Part shown: piece by piece, positions 35,304-48,225 of the stretch
Layout: each line of letters starts with the position of its first letter
Position numbering within the stretch: the stretch's first letter is position 1
Source: Amoebophrya sp. A120
Taxonomy: Eukaryota; Sar; Dinophyceae; Syndiniales; Amoebophryaceae
Length of the DNA stretch: 64,000 bases
Reading direction: 5' to 3'
Assembly (NCBI GenBank): GCA_905178155.1
Contig: CAJINV010000005.1
Coordinates: forward strand, 3,531,902 to 3,595,901
Program-made: the position numbers and the translations under genes
The notes under the pieces: generated by a model
What the model saw: the letters and a program-made list of their open reading frames with translations, nothing else
What the model was told of the DNA's origin: nothing
Database searches by the model: none

Positions 35304-36531
35304 GATAGCGGCCTTCTCATCCTTAAAGCAGCCCGATACTCTGGCTTTATTCTTTCATCGCGGAGATTTAATAGCAAGCTTTATTTGTCTAGAAGGGCTA
35401 CGTACAACTTCAAGATCTAATTTTACTGTACTGAAGCATGACGAAAGAAGAAAACAGTTGTGCGACGAAGTTGACGCAAGTAGTAGCTGTAGATTTGTTC
35501 AACAAGAACGGACACACACGCACGCACATCACAAACACACCTCCTGCCCTCGAGAAATAAAACAACTTCTCACATACAATAACAAAAATAGGCTCTCCTG
35601 GTGTACGAGTACGCCAATTTCTTATTCTTCAGGGGCTTGATTATAATTCTCACACCCACTTCAATCTGTCGCGCTCGAGAATCAGCAGGACTTTCCGGCT
35701 TGTTCCCCAGCTGTATGTTGAACAGAAACCAGGAAAGGATCTACTCCTGCACGCGGGAATAAAAGAAGGAGGTGCAGAGTCTTGAAGCGCAGAGTCGTAC
35801 GCTCTTGCTTGCCAAAGGGCAGACAGTTGTGGGCGGGCACGCTGCTAGCTAGCGCCCGTCGATGAATGGGTCAGCCGTCGGCTTCTAATTCTGCCTCTGA
35901 ATAGATCCGGTGTCGTTTTGGTTTTGTCGCAAAAGCCGTTGTACTTCGGGAGTTGTACGCATTTTTTTGCCACATCTTCATTTACTCGCCATACGTCTTT
36001 TTAAGACTGACTTCGTCTCCAAAAGCGGACTCTGTATAGGATGCGAAAATCATAATTGGTCACTATACAGCCCAGTTACACGCGACGTCTGTCCAGCTTT
36101 ATTCCGTCTGCATGGATCCGGTCTGTAAAGAGCCCAATACGTCGTCGCGGGGAAAGTGGGCGACTAGATTAGCGTCGGTCGCGATCATTTGCTATTCTTT
36201 TATCCGTATGTCGTTACATTCTTCGCCAACTACTAGTAAACTAACCGACGCCGCGGTCCTGGTCGTAGACTCATAGACGTTAAGTGATATTATCCGGAAG
36301 ATGTTGAAGTTGATAAAAAAGTCAGCACTTTGGGAAAATTATAATTGTGCTGCTTGTTTACAAACGTTTTTGACTACACGTGAAAATAGCTCAGAAGGAA
36401 AGGGAGTATTTCTCGTTTGTCTTTCATTCTTTCTCTTTCATTTCTCAAAAATAAAAATTAGGACGCGGCTGCACAGCTGCAAAAATAATAAACACGGAGA
36501 TAAGCAACTACATCCTCTTAGTACTTTCGGC
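35304..36531. other. Intergenic
   Basis: AT-rich and without supported genes. Short plus-strand frames have no protein-like features. Confidence 0.45.
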
Positions 36532-39500
36532 CTACTTCTTCTTATTCCACTGCAAAAAGAAGATCATGTTTTTGCTGATCTGAATCTGTTGCAAATTTTC
36601 CAGCCACGCCAGTTGCTGTTCCGTCACCTGCGTTTTCGCGAGGAGTAAATCCTTCTTGTGTTGTCGGAAAATGAACTTCTTGTTCTTCTCATCGTTTGGG
36701 TCTATCCCGGCGATTGTTTCGTTGTAGCAGTCCGCGATTCTCTTCGACGCCTCCTCTAACTGCGGAATCGTAAAAGGACACGACGAGATAGACGTGTTTG
36801 CAGCTGGTGCAGTTGCGGTTGCGGTTGTTCTAGAAGAAGTACTGGAAGATGAAGATGATGGTGCGGATGCCTTAATATTAGCCCCAGCCGCCGGTAGAGG
36901 TAGTTGTACTTTCTTCATCGGCTGCTGCTGTTCTTTCTGCTTCTCGAATTTCCCCAACCTCAGTTTAATCAGCTTTGCGGTCAACGGCTCTGCGGGTAAA
37001 GCCATCTTTTCGCGGAAACTCAGAACTTTGTCCTGCTTCTTCAACTTCTTGTTAATATCGGCAGAAGTTTTGTTGTGGCAGAGGACCGGCTTGGAGAAGA
37101 TAGCGCTTGCGGCCGTGTGCTGTGGGGCGGTCGACCCTTGGGCTACACTGGAAGAAGAAGCGCCTGGTAGAATAAAGTTCTTGTGTTTGGTCGAGGACGA
37201 TCAGCAAGAAGAGTCTTCTTCTTGTTCCGATGAATATGAAGATTTGCAATTGCAGCACTTACGAAATACAACTTTAAAATTGGAAAGCATCGCACCGAGG
37301 AGCAACCGTCGATATTGCAATAATCCCGTCGAGCGAAAACAAAAGTAATTTTTTTTTTAATTATACAAATCACAAACTAAAAACAGCGAGTTAGCACGTA
37401 GACAACTTCAGATTAGCACGTAGAAAACAAAAGTAATTCTATACCTGCTGCACTGGACGACGAGGACGACGATCCGGCCCCGGTGAAGTTTTTGCTGCGC
37501 ATTTCCCTCTGAAAGTTTTTCCAGCCCGTTGCAGATATATTGGACGTGGTGGTCGACGACGTTTCTTTGTTTAAGTTTATCCCGGTGCTGGTCGTGGGCT
37601 CCTTTCGCCGTCTCTTTGCAGCGGCGGTCTCTGCAGCTTGCGCTAATTCACTTTGCTCCTGCGCCACTGATTTCGTCCCTCGAGGAAGGTCCTGGCCGTC
37701 TGGCTGTGGACATTCAGATGAACAAGCAGCGGCCGGCGCGGGCTTTATGTTTATTTGGGCAAGAACCGCAGTGCTAGCGGAATCATGCTCGACGTGGTGG
37801 TCCCCACCAGATTTTTGCTTTGTTCGCTGGGAAAGATCGACAGCCGCAGCGGGAGGTCGTGGTGGGGCTGCCTGGATTGCTCCTGCTTCTAGGTTGATGT
37901 CTTCTTCTACCACGACGTTTTGCGGCTTCAACATCTGCTGCTCAACATCTTCGGTTCGCTCCCTCTCAGCCCTAGCCGGGCGCTTGTTACAGGTTGTACT
38001 AGAAGCCGAGGAGGCCGATGTTGCCGACACAGCATCTACGAGACCTGCTCCAGGTCGTGGCGCATCAAGAGACGCCTGCGCAGCTGATTGTGAAGACGAG
38101 GAAGAGGCAGAAGCTGCTGATGTTCCTGCCAGCGTAGAACTAGCGGATTTCTCCTTCTCAGTGGCCGTAGCAGCCGCGGAAAGCTGCTCCGCAGGAAGAG
38201 GATGTGGTCGAGCGGCTTGTGATGCGTCATTTGCATCTACATCTAGTACACCAGCAGCATGATTTCTTATCCTTGTTTCTCGCTCGACGTTCGTCTGCAG
38301 CTGCTCCGCTTGTTCTTCGACGTCCATTACTCCAGTATCTCTTCTTGTCGCAGCAGCAGCGGCAGCAGCTGCCTCCACCTCTATCTGAGGAAATTCCGGC
38401 AGTAGCGATTCCCTCGTGCAGCTCCTTTCCCCGTATTCCGCTCTTTTCCGCTCCTCCTTCCGAAACTCGTGCGACTTATGCAATACAGATAAATCCCCGC
38501 ACACGTACTTGTAATTGCAAACATTAAATTTCAGTACTTAAATCAAAAATTTTGCCATATAAGAACCACAGCATGCCACCTGCCAAGCGGAGAAGAGGTT
38601 GAAGCAAAGGCCGTCATACACACCTGACTCCTGCGCCACATCCAAAAGAAAATCCTTTGCACCGTCGCCGCAAGCAGCTTTGGGCGCAGGACATGGAGAT
38701 GCACGGCCAGATGAAACCTACAGCATAAATCATTTGGCGGTCGTGTACGAGAACATCAATATCAAAATGTTTTGGATACAATTGGATTTTCTTCCACTGG
38801 ATGTCGCTGTTGCTCTCCGTTTCAAACCGGTTAAAGCTGCTGGATTCCGCACTGGAGAGCTCTTGCTCGTTTTCGACAAAACTCGAACTTCTGCGGTGGT
38901 GACTACCGCTGTGCGGGGCAGAGAAAAGCAGGTGACTCAGGCTCTTTTCTTGCTGCTCGGAGGTATCAATCTTTTTACTTTTCCACTGGTCAGTAGCTGC
39001 TAGCACTGGTAGGAGATTCTTATTCGCCTGCTCTTCAGCATCCGGACGGCGCAGCTGCTGGAGGTCCACCTGCATTATATCGGGTTGTGCTGGCCGCGGC
39101 ACATCAGGGCCAAGAACCTGGTTGTTGTTTGCACCTCCAGAAACAAAAACGCTGCTTGGCGCATGACCTTGCTCTTGACCATGCGCGGCAACTACAACCC
39201 CGATGTTGACAGGACGGCTGGAGGAGGACGAGCTGGAGGACGAAGATGACCCAGAAATCGAGGGCGTCACCTGCTGTAGTAGGTGCGGCAATTCTTCTTG
39301 CGGGTCGTGCACGGTCCTCGCGAGGGCGGGGGCTTGTTTATGATCTAGATCTTTCATTTGCAGCTTTTCGTCTTTGTCTTCCGCCACGCCGATCTTTGAG
39401 GTCGCCCCTACAAGTCTTTTTCTTTTCGGCGACGAAAAGACTCCGTCTTCCTGCTCTTCCACCCTACTCGTCTCTAACGCGTCGACTGCTGGCCCGGAGC

Positions 39501-42500
39501 AGCTGATGGACGCGTTTTTCTCTTTGTTCCTTGTCTTTGAGGACTTTTTCTTCAACACGGGATCACGACTTTCTTCCGCGGATAGCTGCATTTTTTTGCA
39601 GCTTGAGCTTGTTCCTGCAGCTGCACGACCATGATCCTGCTCGTCTCTTTTTCCAGACAACAACTCTAGTACTTCTTCGCCCTCTACTGCAGGGAAAACT
39701 TTGGAAGAAGAAGACTTTGCATTTCTCCTCGCCAGAACGTGCTTACTGCTTTGTTCCTCGTCGTCTGAGAAAACCTTGTCGTTGTAGCAATCCTTCTTGT
39801 GTAGGAGCGAAGCAGGACCACTAGTACCCCCAGCAACGTTTAATATTTCGTCGCGATCATTGGTCGACGGCGCTGCAACTTCCTTCTGATGTAGCTCCAC
39901 CGCCACTTCGCTGCCGTTGTTTTTGGGCGAGCTGCAACTTGGTTCGTCGATCATAGAGTGAAAAATACTCGAGTTTTGGCTCCGCGGGACGAAGCAAGCG
40001 TCTACCTCGCTTTCCTTCATCAGAGCCACCGAGGAGAGGTCCCGCATCGGCTCCAACTCGCCCACAAGCCGCGCCTCCATGTCCAGCCTCTTTGAGCAAC
40101 TGGCCGGTCCGTCGTCCCGGAATTTTTTCGACGAAGAGTTCAAGTGCCGGTTTTGCCGGGCGAGCAGGAGAAGGTCGTCTTCTTCGTCATACTGCGTTAT
40201 CTCTTTTTTACCACTGCGAAGCAGTTTATTCTTGATGTTGCCACTTCTCTTAGCGGACCGCCCCCTGCCGTCGTCCTCTCCGAGCAGTTCTTTGAGATTC
40301 ACGTGGTCCTCCTCTTCGCTGTGCTCGTTTTCCTCACACTCCTCGCTGTCGTGCCCCACAATCTCCATCCTGTCGAACTTCTTTATCCAGGAAAAAAAGT
40401 GTGTAAGTGTAACTTTTTGTGAGAAACAGCATCACAAATTTGCTCTACATGACAGAGAAAACCTGTCATGTGTGGCTTGTAAGGGAAAACACACATGAAA
40501 AGCGGACTTCATGGCTGTCTGGCATGACAGGTGTAACTCTGTTGCATGTTCTGCAACACAAATTTACACTTACACAGTTTTTTTCTTGGATATTCTTCCG
40601 CTTCCGCGCACTGGACATTCGCGAGGGAATCATCCAGTCCGCCCCGGGGGTCTTCCGATGCTCGCTGTTCGGCACCGGACTGTTGTTTGTCTCGCCGTTT
40701 TTGCCACTCCTTTTCACACCGATCGCGGCAAACGACTTCCGGATGGGGCGCGGTGTGACCATGGAGAGGTTCTTTTTGCTTTTCGAATTCGCGGAATCCG
40801 GTCGGGAATTTTTCTTGTTCGCGCCGCCAGGAGAGGATTGCTTGGAGTTGCTGCGACTGCGCGCTTTGTTGTTCAGTTTATTGATCTTCAAGTCGCAGCT
40901 CTCGAAGGTGGCTGCTTGGTTGTCGTCAAGTAGACTCGGGTCGCCAGTAATATTTTCTTGTTCATCTGCATCCTGGTCGGCGGTGATATTAGCAGCAAAA
41001 CTAGAAGCTGATGAAGAAGACGCTTCATTGCCACCAAGATTGTCAACTTGGGCATCTTGGTCTTCTTGGGTCTGTTCGACGCCTCCAGTAGCGCCGGTTT
41101 TACTCTTTTGGCTGCTGAGCACTGCTTTCTTCAGCGGAGGAGCGGGCTCGAGAACTTCGACGTCTGGCGTGCAAGAAGTTGATATTATTTTACTCATTCA
41201 TCGGCTCTACTTTACTATTTCGGATTCTGATCACTACGCATCAAAAAAATCACGCCAACACGACCATGCTGAAAGAGAATAGTTTTTGCTCCGGCTACTT
41301 CATGTCGTAATAGTAATATCACTCAGCTGATATTACTGGTAGGTAGACGTTTTTGCGCCGGGGGCTACTTCATGTCCTAATATCTTCGCTCAACGGAAGA
41401 TAGACAGACGTACAACGACATCATCATACCTTCATCCCACCGCACATTGACAGCTGCCGTGCGCTTCCTGCCGGAGTTTTTCCTCGTTGGCCGGACTGCG
41501 GACGGCGGGTTGGAAAGGATGGACTGAGGTAACGACTCCATACTTTTTGATGGAGCAAGTTGTGCCACTTCGTCCCGAGGCGCTGCATCTCCCGAATCGA
41601 CAAGGCCACCAGCATCTTGCTGCAACGGTGCCTTTGATGCGACGACGCTTCCCTGCCCATCGTGCGAGAGATCATCTACTTGGTCGTTCTGTGCGCTTCG
41701 ATTGAATACCCCAGATGACGATGGAGGCACATGCACATCAACATCAAAGTTGCTGCTACTAGAAGTAATTGCGGTGGTTGGGCGCGGGACTTCAGCGATG
41801 ATTCTTCCTTGTGCTTCATCATCAGTGATGGCACCAGCAGGTCGTGGTCCAGCGCCTGCAGCAAGGGGGTTTCTTCGTGGACGATCACCAGCACCATCAG
41901 CATTTCCCTCCAGAACTACATGCTGGTCCTCCTCTTGTAGGTTGCCAAGAAGATGAGCGGCGTCCTCGCCTTCTGCCTCGCTCTCCTCCTCCTCATCGTC
42001 GTCGAAGGTGCCTTTTTGGAAGTTGCGATACAGTAGAAAAATCATGCCAGCTTCACTTCAATTTCCATGACATAGACATAGAAAAATTACATGACATACT
42101 TGCCACGTGGTCATCATCATGTTAATGATCTTGTTAAGTAATTTGACTGCATGCAGGGTGGACCTGCACGCAAAGACGAATCATGCAAACAAGGTGGTCC
42201 TGAACTACACCAATTCCAACAAAGCAACTAGGTACGTTCCAATCCCAGTGCCTCGATCAATTTGGTTTCAATGATCTCATTCGGCACCGTTTTCACCGCC
42301 CACCGTTTCTCCACAGATTCCTCGCGGAATTTCTTCAAGTTTCCGAAAGATTGGAACTGCAGGCTCAGGATGTTGGGCACGATCACGGTCTGTTTTGGGT
42401 CGTGAATTAAAGGTTGCAAAATCATGTTAGAAACGAAATAGGCACGGAAATCTGATGAAAGTGAATGCGAACTACTATGCTTTGAAGAATAATTATGCAA

Positions 42501-43468
42501 GAGCGCCGGAGCAGCAGACATCAGCATGAAGGTTTTATCGGATAAAGATACGTATGTCATCGGTTTCCTTTCCGTTTCCACGTGTACTACGTAGCCTGCT
42601 TCCATTATCACACAGAAAAAAGCTACAGTTACCACTACTGCAAAAATAAGCGCACACAAACCAAGATGATGAACTAACTCTCTTGCACAATGTCTCACAC
42701 AGCAGGCTATGGGCTCGCCAATTGGAGATTTTTCCGTTTGTTGGTCTGTTTTTAATTTTCGCATCACAAATGTGACCACCTGCCCGCTTTCTATTTCTGT
42801 GTGATATCCATGTTCGCCAGCGGGTGCTTCTTCTTCACCACCTTGATCCAATCTCCCTCCTCGATCACTTCGCCCACCGTGCTGGCCTTTTTCCCGCCGC
42901 CGGTAGACAGTTTTCCAAGTCCCGGGGTCTTGCTGTTTGTGGACAGCGCCACGGAAGATCGAGGTCCATTGCTCGTAGCGTGCTTCGCAGCACGGGGAGG
43001 ACCAGCTGGCGTTTTATTCACCGCTGCTGCACCAGCAGGTTTTGCCGCTGCTGTCTTCATCGCGCGAGTGCTGGTCCTAGCGTTATTTGCGGCCTGCTTC
43101 GGAACAAGATGAGCAGCTCTAACATTTGATGCATTGCTCGCTTTGCTGGCAGCGGCCGAAGCTGGCGGAGAGGGTCGCCGCGCGGAGGACGAATTTTGGC
43201 CACCTCCGACAAGATCGTCCCTCGACGGAACTACGGCTTCGGCGGCCCCCGGGCTGCCGGCAGGTGAAACTGCAGGGGTCAGCAGGAGCTTATTTTCGAG
43301 TGGTCGTCCGGTGTTCGAGCTGGTACTTGAAATGAGACAGGGCCGCGCTTGTCCGGGTCCTCCGGTAGTTGTACCTGCGACGGAAACTCCAACAGACATC
43401 GAGGAGCTGGACGAGGATTTATTTTGGTCCGGCTTCTGCTCGCCGGGTTTGGCATCAGAGGAAGACAT
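36532..43468 (-). CDS. Long acidic low-complexity protein, 7 exons (tentative single gene)
   Basis: Exons are 42797-43468, 42236-42389, 41430-42032, 40590-41163, 38779-40384, 37445-38471 and 36532-37163. Their sum keeps one frame of 1755 residues. Two introns are clear GT-AG (41164-41429 and 37164-37444). Two others are introner-like (38477-38778 and 40387-40589). The two introns nearest the start have uncertain edges. The protein is rich in Ser, Ala, Glu, Asp, Lys and Gln, with basic clusters such as KRKRL, which suggests a nuclear protein, but no domain is recognised. Separate genes split near 42030 or 41200 remain possible. Confidence 0.5.
38477..38778. mobile_element. Introner-like element (acidic gene)
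   Basis: 302 bp beginning TATGCAATACAG and ending TTTTGGATA. Flanking 5-mers CGACT and CAATT differ by two transitions. Removal joins WKKIQL to HEFRKE in frame. It contains a segment at 38654-38690 shared with the nested insertion at 50834-51043. Confidence 0.6.
40387..40589. mobile_element. Introner-like element, family F (acidic gene)
   Basis: 203 bp with ends CCAGGAAAAAAAGTGTGTAA and near-complement (TGTGTAAGTGTAA on both arms). Only AT is shared by the flanks. Removal joins RKRKNI to KKFDRMEI in frame. Confidence 0.7.
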
Positions 43469-44473
43469 CTTGAAAACGAGCTACACGACACCACCTCCTC
43501 CTGATGATGATAGCTTTTCAACAGAAACGACTCCTCGGTGTTGTAGTTCGCCTTCGTAAAAGATTCACTTACACCACTTGCTAGCTGCTCGCTGCAGCAG
43601 CCTCGCGGCAGGATATTGAACAGTCTCTACTAGGACCAGCTCGCTCTTCGTTTTCCTCGTTTCTTACACATCTGTCAAAACATCTACATGATCCTGAGCC
43701 TGATAGATTGTTTGTCGCGTCGCATAAAATAAACTTTGTTCTGGTTTCCAACTAATGGTCAAAAGCGTGTCTGTGAGGTTCTCGATTGCTTTGAAACAAA
43801 CGCTTTCAACTGCTCATGTGGATGGTTCATCGTTGTCAAGAATTGAGTAAGTAAATGAATGTAAGTAAGGTAGAGTAGACTCCTCGTCCTCGTCTTGCTG
43901 CTAATGGAACACATCAAACAGATAAGCGCCGGCGTTCGCGTTTTCATGAAACATCTTCGGGACGACGAAAAAGGCAATCATGAGGAGGACAGGACGAGAT
44001 CCACTCGGTGAATTACCTACGATAGAGGAAACAGAATAATTCTCGTGATATAATTGATACAGCGCAGCCAAACATTATTCATTGAACGTCGCCGCGGCGG
44101 CGGCTGCAACAAGAGCGAAGATATGAAATCGCGCTGGTAGGGCATTTGAATTTATCCTCTGTAGTGAGTGCGTTTTCTTTCATCTCATCCTGCAGAGAGG
44201 CCATGGGTCGTGGCGAAGTCTTCAACAAATGCAAATTCTTCACGACTCTACTAGTCACTACATCTTTAATATCGGCCATTGAAACCACTCGTCAAGAAGG
44301 ACATATCTAGCCCTGCGTTCAAAAATCGTGTTTACTGGCGCCAGTGGCCATCGCAATACCACTTGACTTCTGCGTGAGCATCGTTTCGGTTTTCTTTTTC
44401 TTCCTTCCAAATGTGTTAGCTGGAAGAGGAGTCCACGCTCGTCCTGATGGCTTCTACTCCGTTCCAAAACAAG
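43469..44473. other. Intergenic
   Basis: No supported gene or repeat. Confidence 0.45.
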
Positions 44474-44926
44474 TCAAAGTTTGGATAGGTTTTGGTTCTG
44501 GCAGGTACTCTGGACGACGTCTACACTTTTGGTGCAACCATCTGCTGCGACTTGGACCCCATCTAATCCTGTCCTAGCAGTTGGCAGCCCGGGACCAGCT
44601 GGGGTGTCTACAATCTTAGACCTGTCGATCACGTTTTTCGTTTTCCCCTCGGCCACCTCCTGAGCAGGCACAGTAGCAGTTCCAGCTCCCCCTGCCATCC
44701 TGTATGCCAAGTACCTCGCCGCGCTCCCCAGTACCAAATACGCGCCGACGAAGCTCGCGAGCTTCCCCCTGCTTGAGGCGTTTCGTTTTGGAAACGCAAT
44801 TTTGCTCACGATTAAGCCGGAGAGAAACGGCACACCGCAGATAACTTCTTCCTGTGTGCTCAGCCCGTAGCTTGCAAGGCTGGACGTGGCGGCAGCGGCA
44901 GGAATGTAACAGAGGGGACAGCACAT
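44474..44926 (-). CDS. Small putative membrane protein
   Basis: A 150-residue frame from ATG at 44926, beginning MCCPLCYIP, a cysteine-rich N-terminus that could be acylated. Two moderately hydrophobic stretches follow (around CGVPFLSGLIVSKIAF and SFVGAYLVLGSAARYLAY). The C-terminal third is polar. The frame also extends upstream to 44989. No family is recognised. Confidence 0.45.
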   Translation of the reverse strand: MCCPLCYIPAAAATSSLASYGLSTQEEVICGVPFLSGLIVSKIAFPKRNASSRGKLASFVGAYLVLGSAARYLAYRMAGGAGTATVPAQEVAEGKTKNVIDRSKIVDTPAGPGLPTARTGLDGVQVAADGCTKSVDVVQSTCQNQNLSKL

Positions 44927-45636
44927 GGTTTTTACTCGCTCTGAATTTAGAAAAGGGAATAGGCTGCTGCTTTGAGCGGCTCGAAACATTGGGATTTATT
45001 TTTAATTTACCGATACAACACTTACGAGGAAGAAAAGGACCAGTAAAGAAGTTGCTGTGAACAACAAAACTAGTGTGTGTGAGTGTGAAGCAAGCAACTC
45101 ACTGTAATAACGTCGTAAAGCATAATCTATAAGCGTTTCCGACTCTCTTCAACAAAATAAGTAATACGGTCTTCATGATTTGAGTTTGTTTGATGATCTT
45201 GTTCTACTAGTCCTAGACAGAAATTAGCTCCGGGGATCATTGTGCTCATTTTTGGAGACAGCGACCACACGAGAGAGCACAAGCAGCTTGTGGAACAGCA
45301 AATGGAGCCGACGACTTCGCCGAGTTGTTTTCCATCTACTCCAGTGCTTGAAGTTTGTGCGTCATGGTCATGATATTCATTTTTGGGAGGTAGGAGCTCA
45401 ACCTTTCGCATGCTTTGCGTGGCTACTTTCAAACGTTTTTCTGACAGACCGCCATTGCGATCAAGTTAGAATGTTGTGATGCTGTGAAATTATGTACAGC
45501 TACTTTCAGCTTCAGGTCGGAAAAACACCGTGTTCTGTCGGCGACAGACGCAGGCCGAGGAAAAACTGAACTGATGTCATAGCGAAACAGTTCTCTTGTT
45601 CACCCGATAATAATATCTCGTCGAAGCACCCGGATG
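44927..45636. other. Intergenic
   Basis: A minus-strand frame at 45127-45432 was considered but has no domain, and its first codon is not ATG. Nothing else is seen. Confidence 0.4.
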
Positions 45637-46920
45637 TCAAAACACACCACACCTGATAACCCGCCGCAGTTGATAGCCGTACCTGTTATAAAACCAAGCC
45701 ACTCCTAACACAGGCAACGGAGTGAGCAGAAGCGTACTCGTAAATTCTTTGTAGTCCTTGTTGTAGTCGTCGATTCGTTTTCTCTCCGCAGAGAAGGGGT
45801 TGAACGGGAGGCCCTCCACTTCGTTCACATTGTTTATCTTCAACGTTTCTTCATCAAACTTCTCAGTGTCATAGGTTCTCCATTCCCACCACGAAATCCA
45901 AATCAGCGAATGGATGATGAACCAAACGATAAGGATGAGGCGCGCAAATTTACTCCGGATCCCGCTGAAGGCGGCCGAGAGAAGCAGCGTGGCTGTGTTG
46001 GAGACAACAGGTGGGTCGACGTGCTGGTGGTTGTTTACTGAATTACTGTTGTGAAGATGATCTCCTGCGTTAAAATTGTGGTGTTGAGAGGCGGGGGTTA
46101 TAGTAGTAGATCCAGGGTACTGCTGGTGCTGGTACTGCTGCGCAAGATAAGCTTGCTGTTGATCATGTCCTCCTCCAGCCCCATACATCGACGGAGAAGT
46201 TGTGTCGTTTTGGATGTTATAGCCCGAATGATCGGCACTACTCGTGGTCGAATTAGCGAAAATCACTTGTGGTTGCTGGTACTGCTGGACAAATCTTTGC
46301 GGTGCGATGTCACGCCGCTTGCTAACTTTATTGCCGTTGTGGTCCCCGCGGCCCGGACTAGGACCACTACCATCCACCTCGACGTCCGCGTTGTTTTCCA
46401 GGTCAGCGGCAATACCGGAGTCTTTCTTTCTGTCGTCCCAATAAAGGAAATGAGAGAAAACGACCGGAAAATCCAGCACCCATCTATGATAGTTGAAAGA
46501 CAAGGCCAGAAAATGCACAATGTAGAAGAACCGCCAGGAAACGCTCTGCTTCTCGTGCAGGCAGTCTCGGCCCATCGTCAGCGCTGCCATCTCCGGGTCG
46601 GCTTCGTCGCCGCAGGGGACAGAATTCGCACGCGAGTAGCTTCCGCCGAGGGCGACGACGGCGGTACTCAGACAGTAGAGGACACACCGCCACCAACGGC
46701 TTTGCCGCAAACCCGCATTCCGTTGGGTCTCGAATTGTTGCTCGGCTCCGCGCTGCTCCCCGGCGGAGACCAGGTAAGCCAGCAGCGCCCAATGCGCACC
46801 AAAAACCAGGCCGAGAAGAGCGTAGGAGGTAAGGATGAAGAGCCGGGTGAGGTAAACGGTCAGGGCGGAGCTTAGGTTAGAAGAAGTAGTAGTACTACCC
46901 GCTCGTCCTGAGGCGGACAT
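45637..46920 (-). CDS. Multi-pass membrane protein, single exon
   Basis: A 427-residue frame from ATG at 46920. Hydrophobic spans occur near residues 20-50 (two closely spaced), 80-95, 130-160, 335-355 and 395-415, giving about five or six membrane helices. A central cytosolic or lumenal region (about 165-315) is Gln/Asn/His/Tyr-rich and low complexity. A Trp-rich motif (SLIWISWWEWRTY) follows the penultimate helix. I do not recognise the family. No introner is present. Confidence 0.65.
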   Translation of the reverse strand: MSASGRAGSTTTSSNLSSALTVYLTRLFILTSYALLGLVFGAHWALLAYLVSAGEQRGAEQQFETQRNAGLRQSRWWRCVLYCLSTAVVALGGSYSRANSVPCGDEADPEMAALTMGRDCLHEKQSVSWRFFYIVHFLALSFNYHRWVLDFPVVFSHFLYWDDRKKDSGIAADLENNADVEVDGSGPSPGRGDHNGNKVSKRRDIAPQRFVQQYQQPQVIFANSTTSSADHSGYNIQNDTTSPSMYGAGGGHDQQQAYLAQQYQHQQYPGSTTITPASQHHNFNAGDHLHNSNSVNNHQHVDPPVVSNTATLLLSAAFSGIRSKFARLILIVWFIIHSLIWISWWEWRTYDTEKFDEETLKINNVNEVEGLPFNPFSAERKRIDDYNKDYKEFTSTLLLTPLPVLGVAWFYNRYGYQLRRVIRCGVF

Positions 46921-48225
46921 ATTACTAAAAATTTTTGGAGGTGGTTCTTTTGCTGATGCGTAGATCTGGAGTCAGCAAGCGATGTTGGGAATCATGGGAG
47001 TACAGAAGCAGGTGAGTGTGGTGAAATACTGGGTAATATGTTGGGATCTGTCGTTCTTCCATCAGCAGTTCGGAAACAAGATCAGTTTCGATATCCTGGA
47101 CAAATCCTCACTTTCAGGCCGTTCTTCGCAAAAAATAAATCAAATCAATATAGGAAAGAACCAGCTCACTTCTTGTTCTTCCGTGCATCATCCACCTTTC
47201 TTAGTAGCAGACCAGGGCGGACCGACCGACGCTTGAATCGTTGTGCGACAACACATCAACGACGGGATCACTGCAGCTCGTGGACGAGACTCAGCAAATA
47301 CATACAGCATTCAAATTGATCAATCCATCTCCCATGAACGAGGTTAGCTAGAAGTACCGACTCTTCTTGGCTTATCACGTCAAGTAGTACTCGGTAGCCT
47401 GCTACTTGGATGAATGATACGCCTGAATCGCGGCCTGACACAAGAACTAGAAGAACCCCCCTTCTGTTCCGTATTTTTTTATTTTCAAAAATATGCTTGC
47501 GCAGGAGACGAGGTGGTACCAGCACCGGGACGACCTGGTCCAACCGATTGGCCTTTTAGAAATCGCACCAATGCGATTGCGACATACGATCATGTTGCAG
47601 CGATTAAGAGATTCACGATTGACCTCCAATTGCCAGAGTGTCAGGGATCGCTGAAGTGAGAACATCACATAGCCAGCAATTCAAATAAGAATAACGCGAC
47701 AAGGAAGATGAAAAAGAAGTGGAGCCCGTGATAAGCATTTTAGTGTCGATATTATTCATATGAAGATGAAGAGTGAACTTCTCTACCCAGTACCCCGTTA
47801 GTTGTGGGCGATGACGCATATTAATTGCAATTCCTTTGCTGAGTTAAAATCCTCCATGTCCATCCGACAATAAAACATATAGATAAAATTAAGAACCGAG
47901 GACTCAAAGGAGGACACGAAAATGACGACACAACTACACGTATTGCTCTCAGCCTAAGCGTCACAAGTCTAATATTTTACAAAAAACTCTATTTCGTTTC
48001 GTTTCCATTTTCTTATGTAATCCATTAATTTTGTGGGAAAAATACGACCTTGTTAAACAACAACTCGAGCTATTCTTTCGAATTATCAGGCCTGCTGAAA
48101 GAACTGCTAGATCTATAGATACACACTGTACTCATAGTCTGTAGTTCTACTTGCAGTGACTTGCGTGCCGGTGCTGCGATGTGTGAAATAAACCACAGAG
48201 GTCCACCAGATCCACTACTAAGTAG
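46921..48225. other. Intergenic
   Basis: AT-rich, with only short frames lacking protein character. Confidence 0.45.
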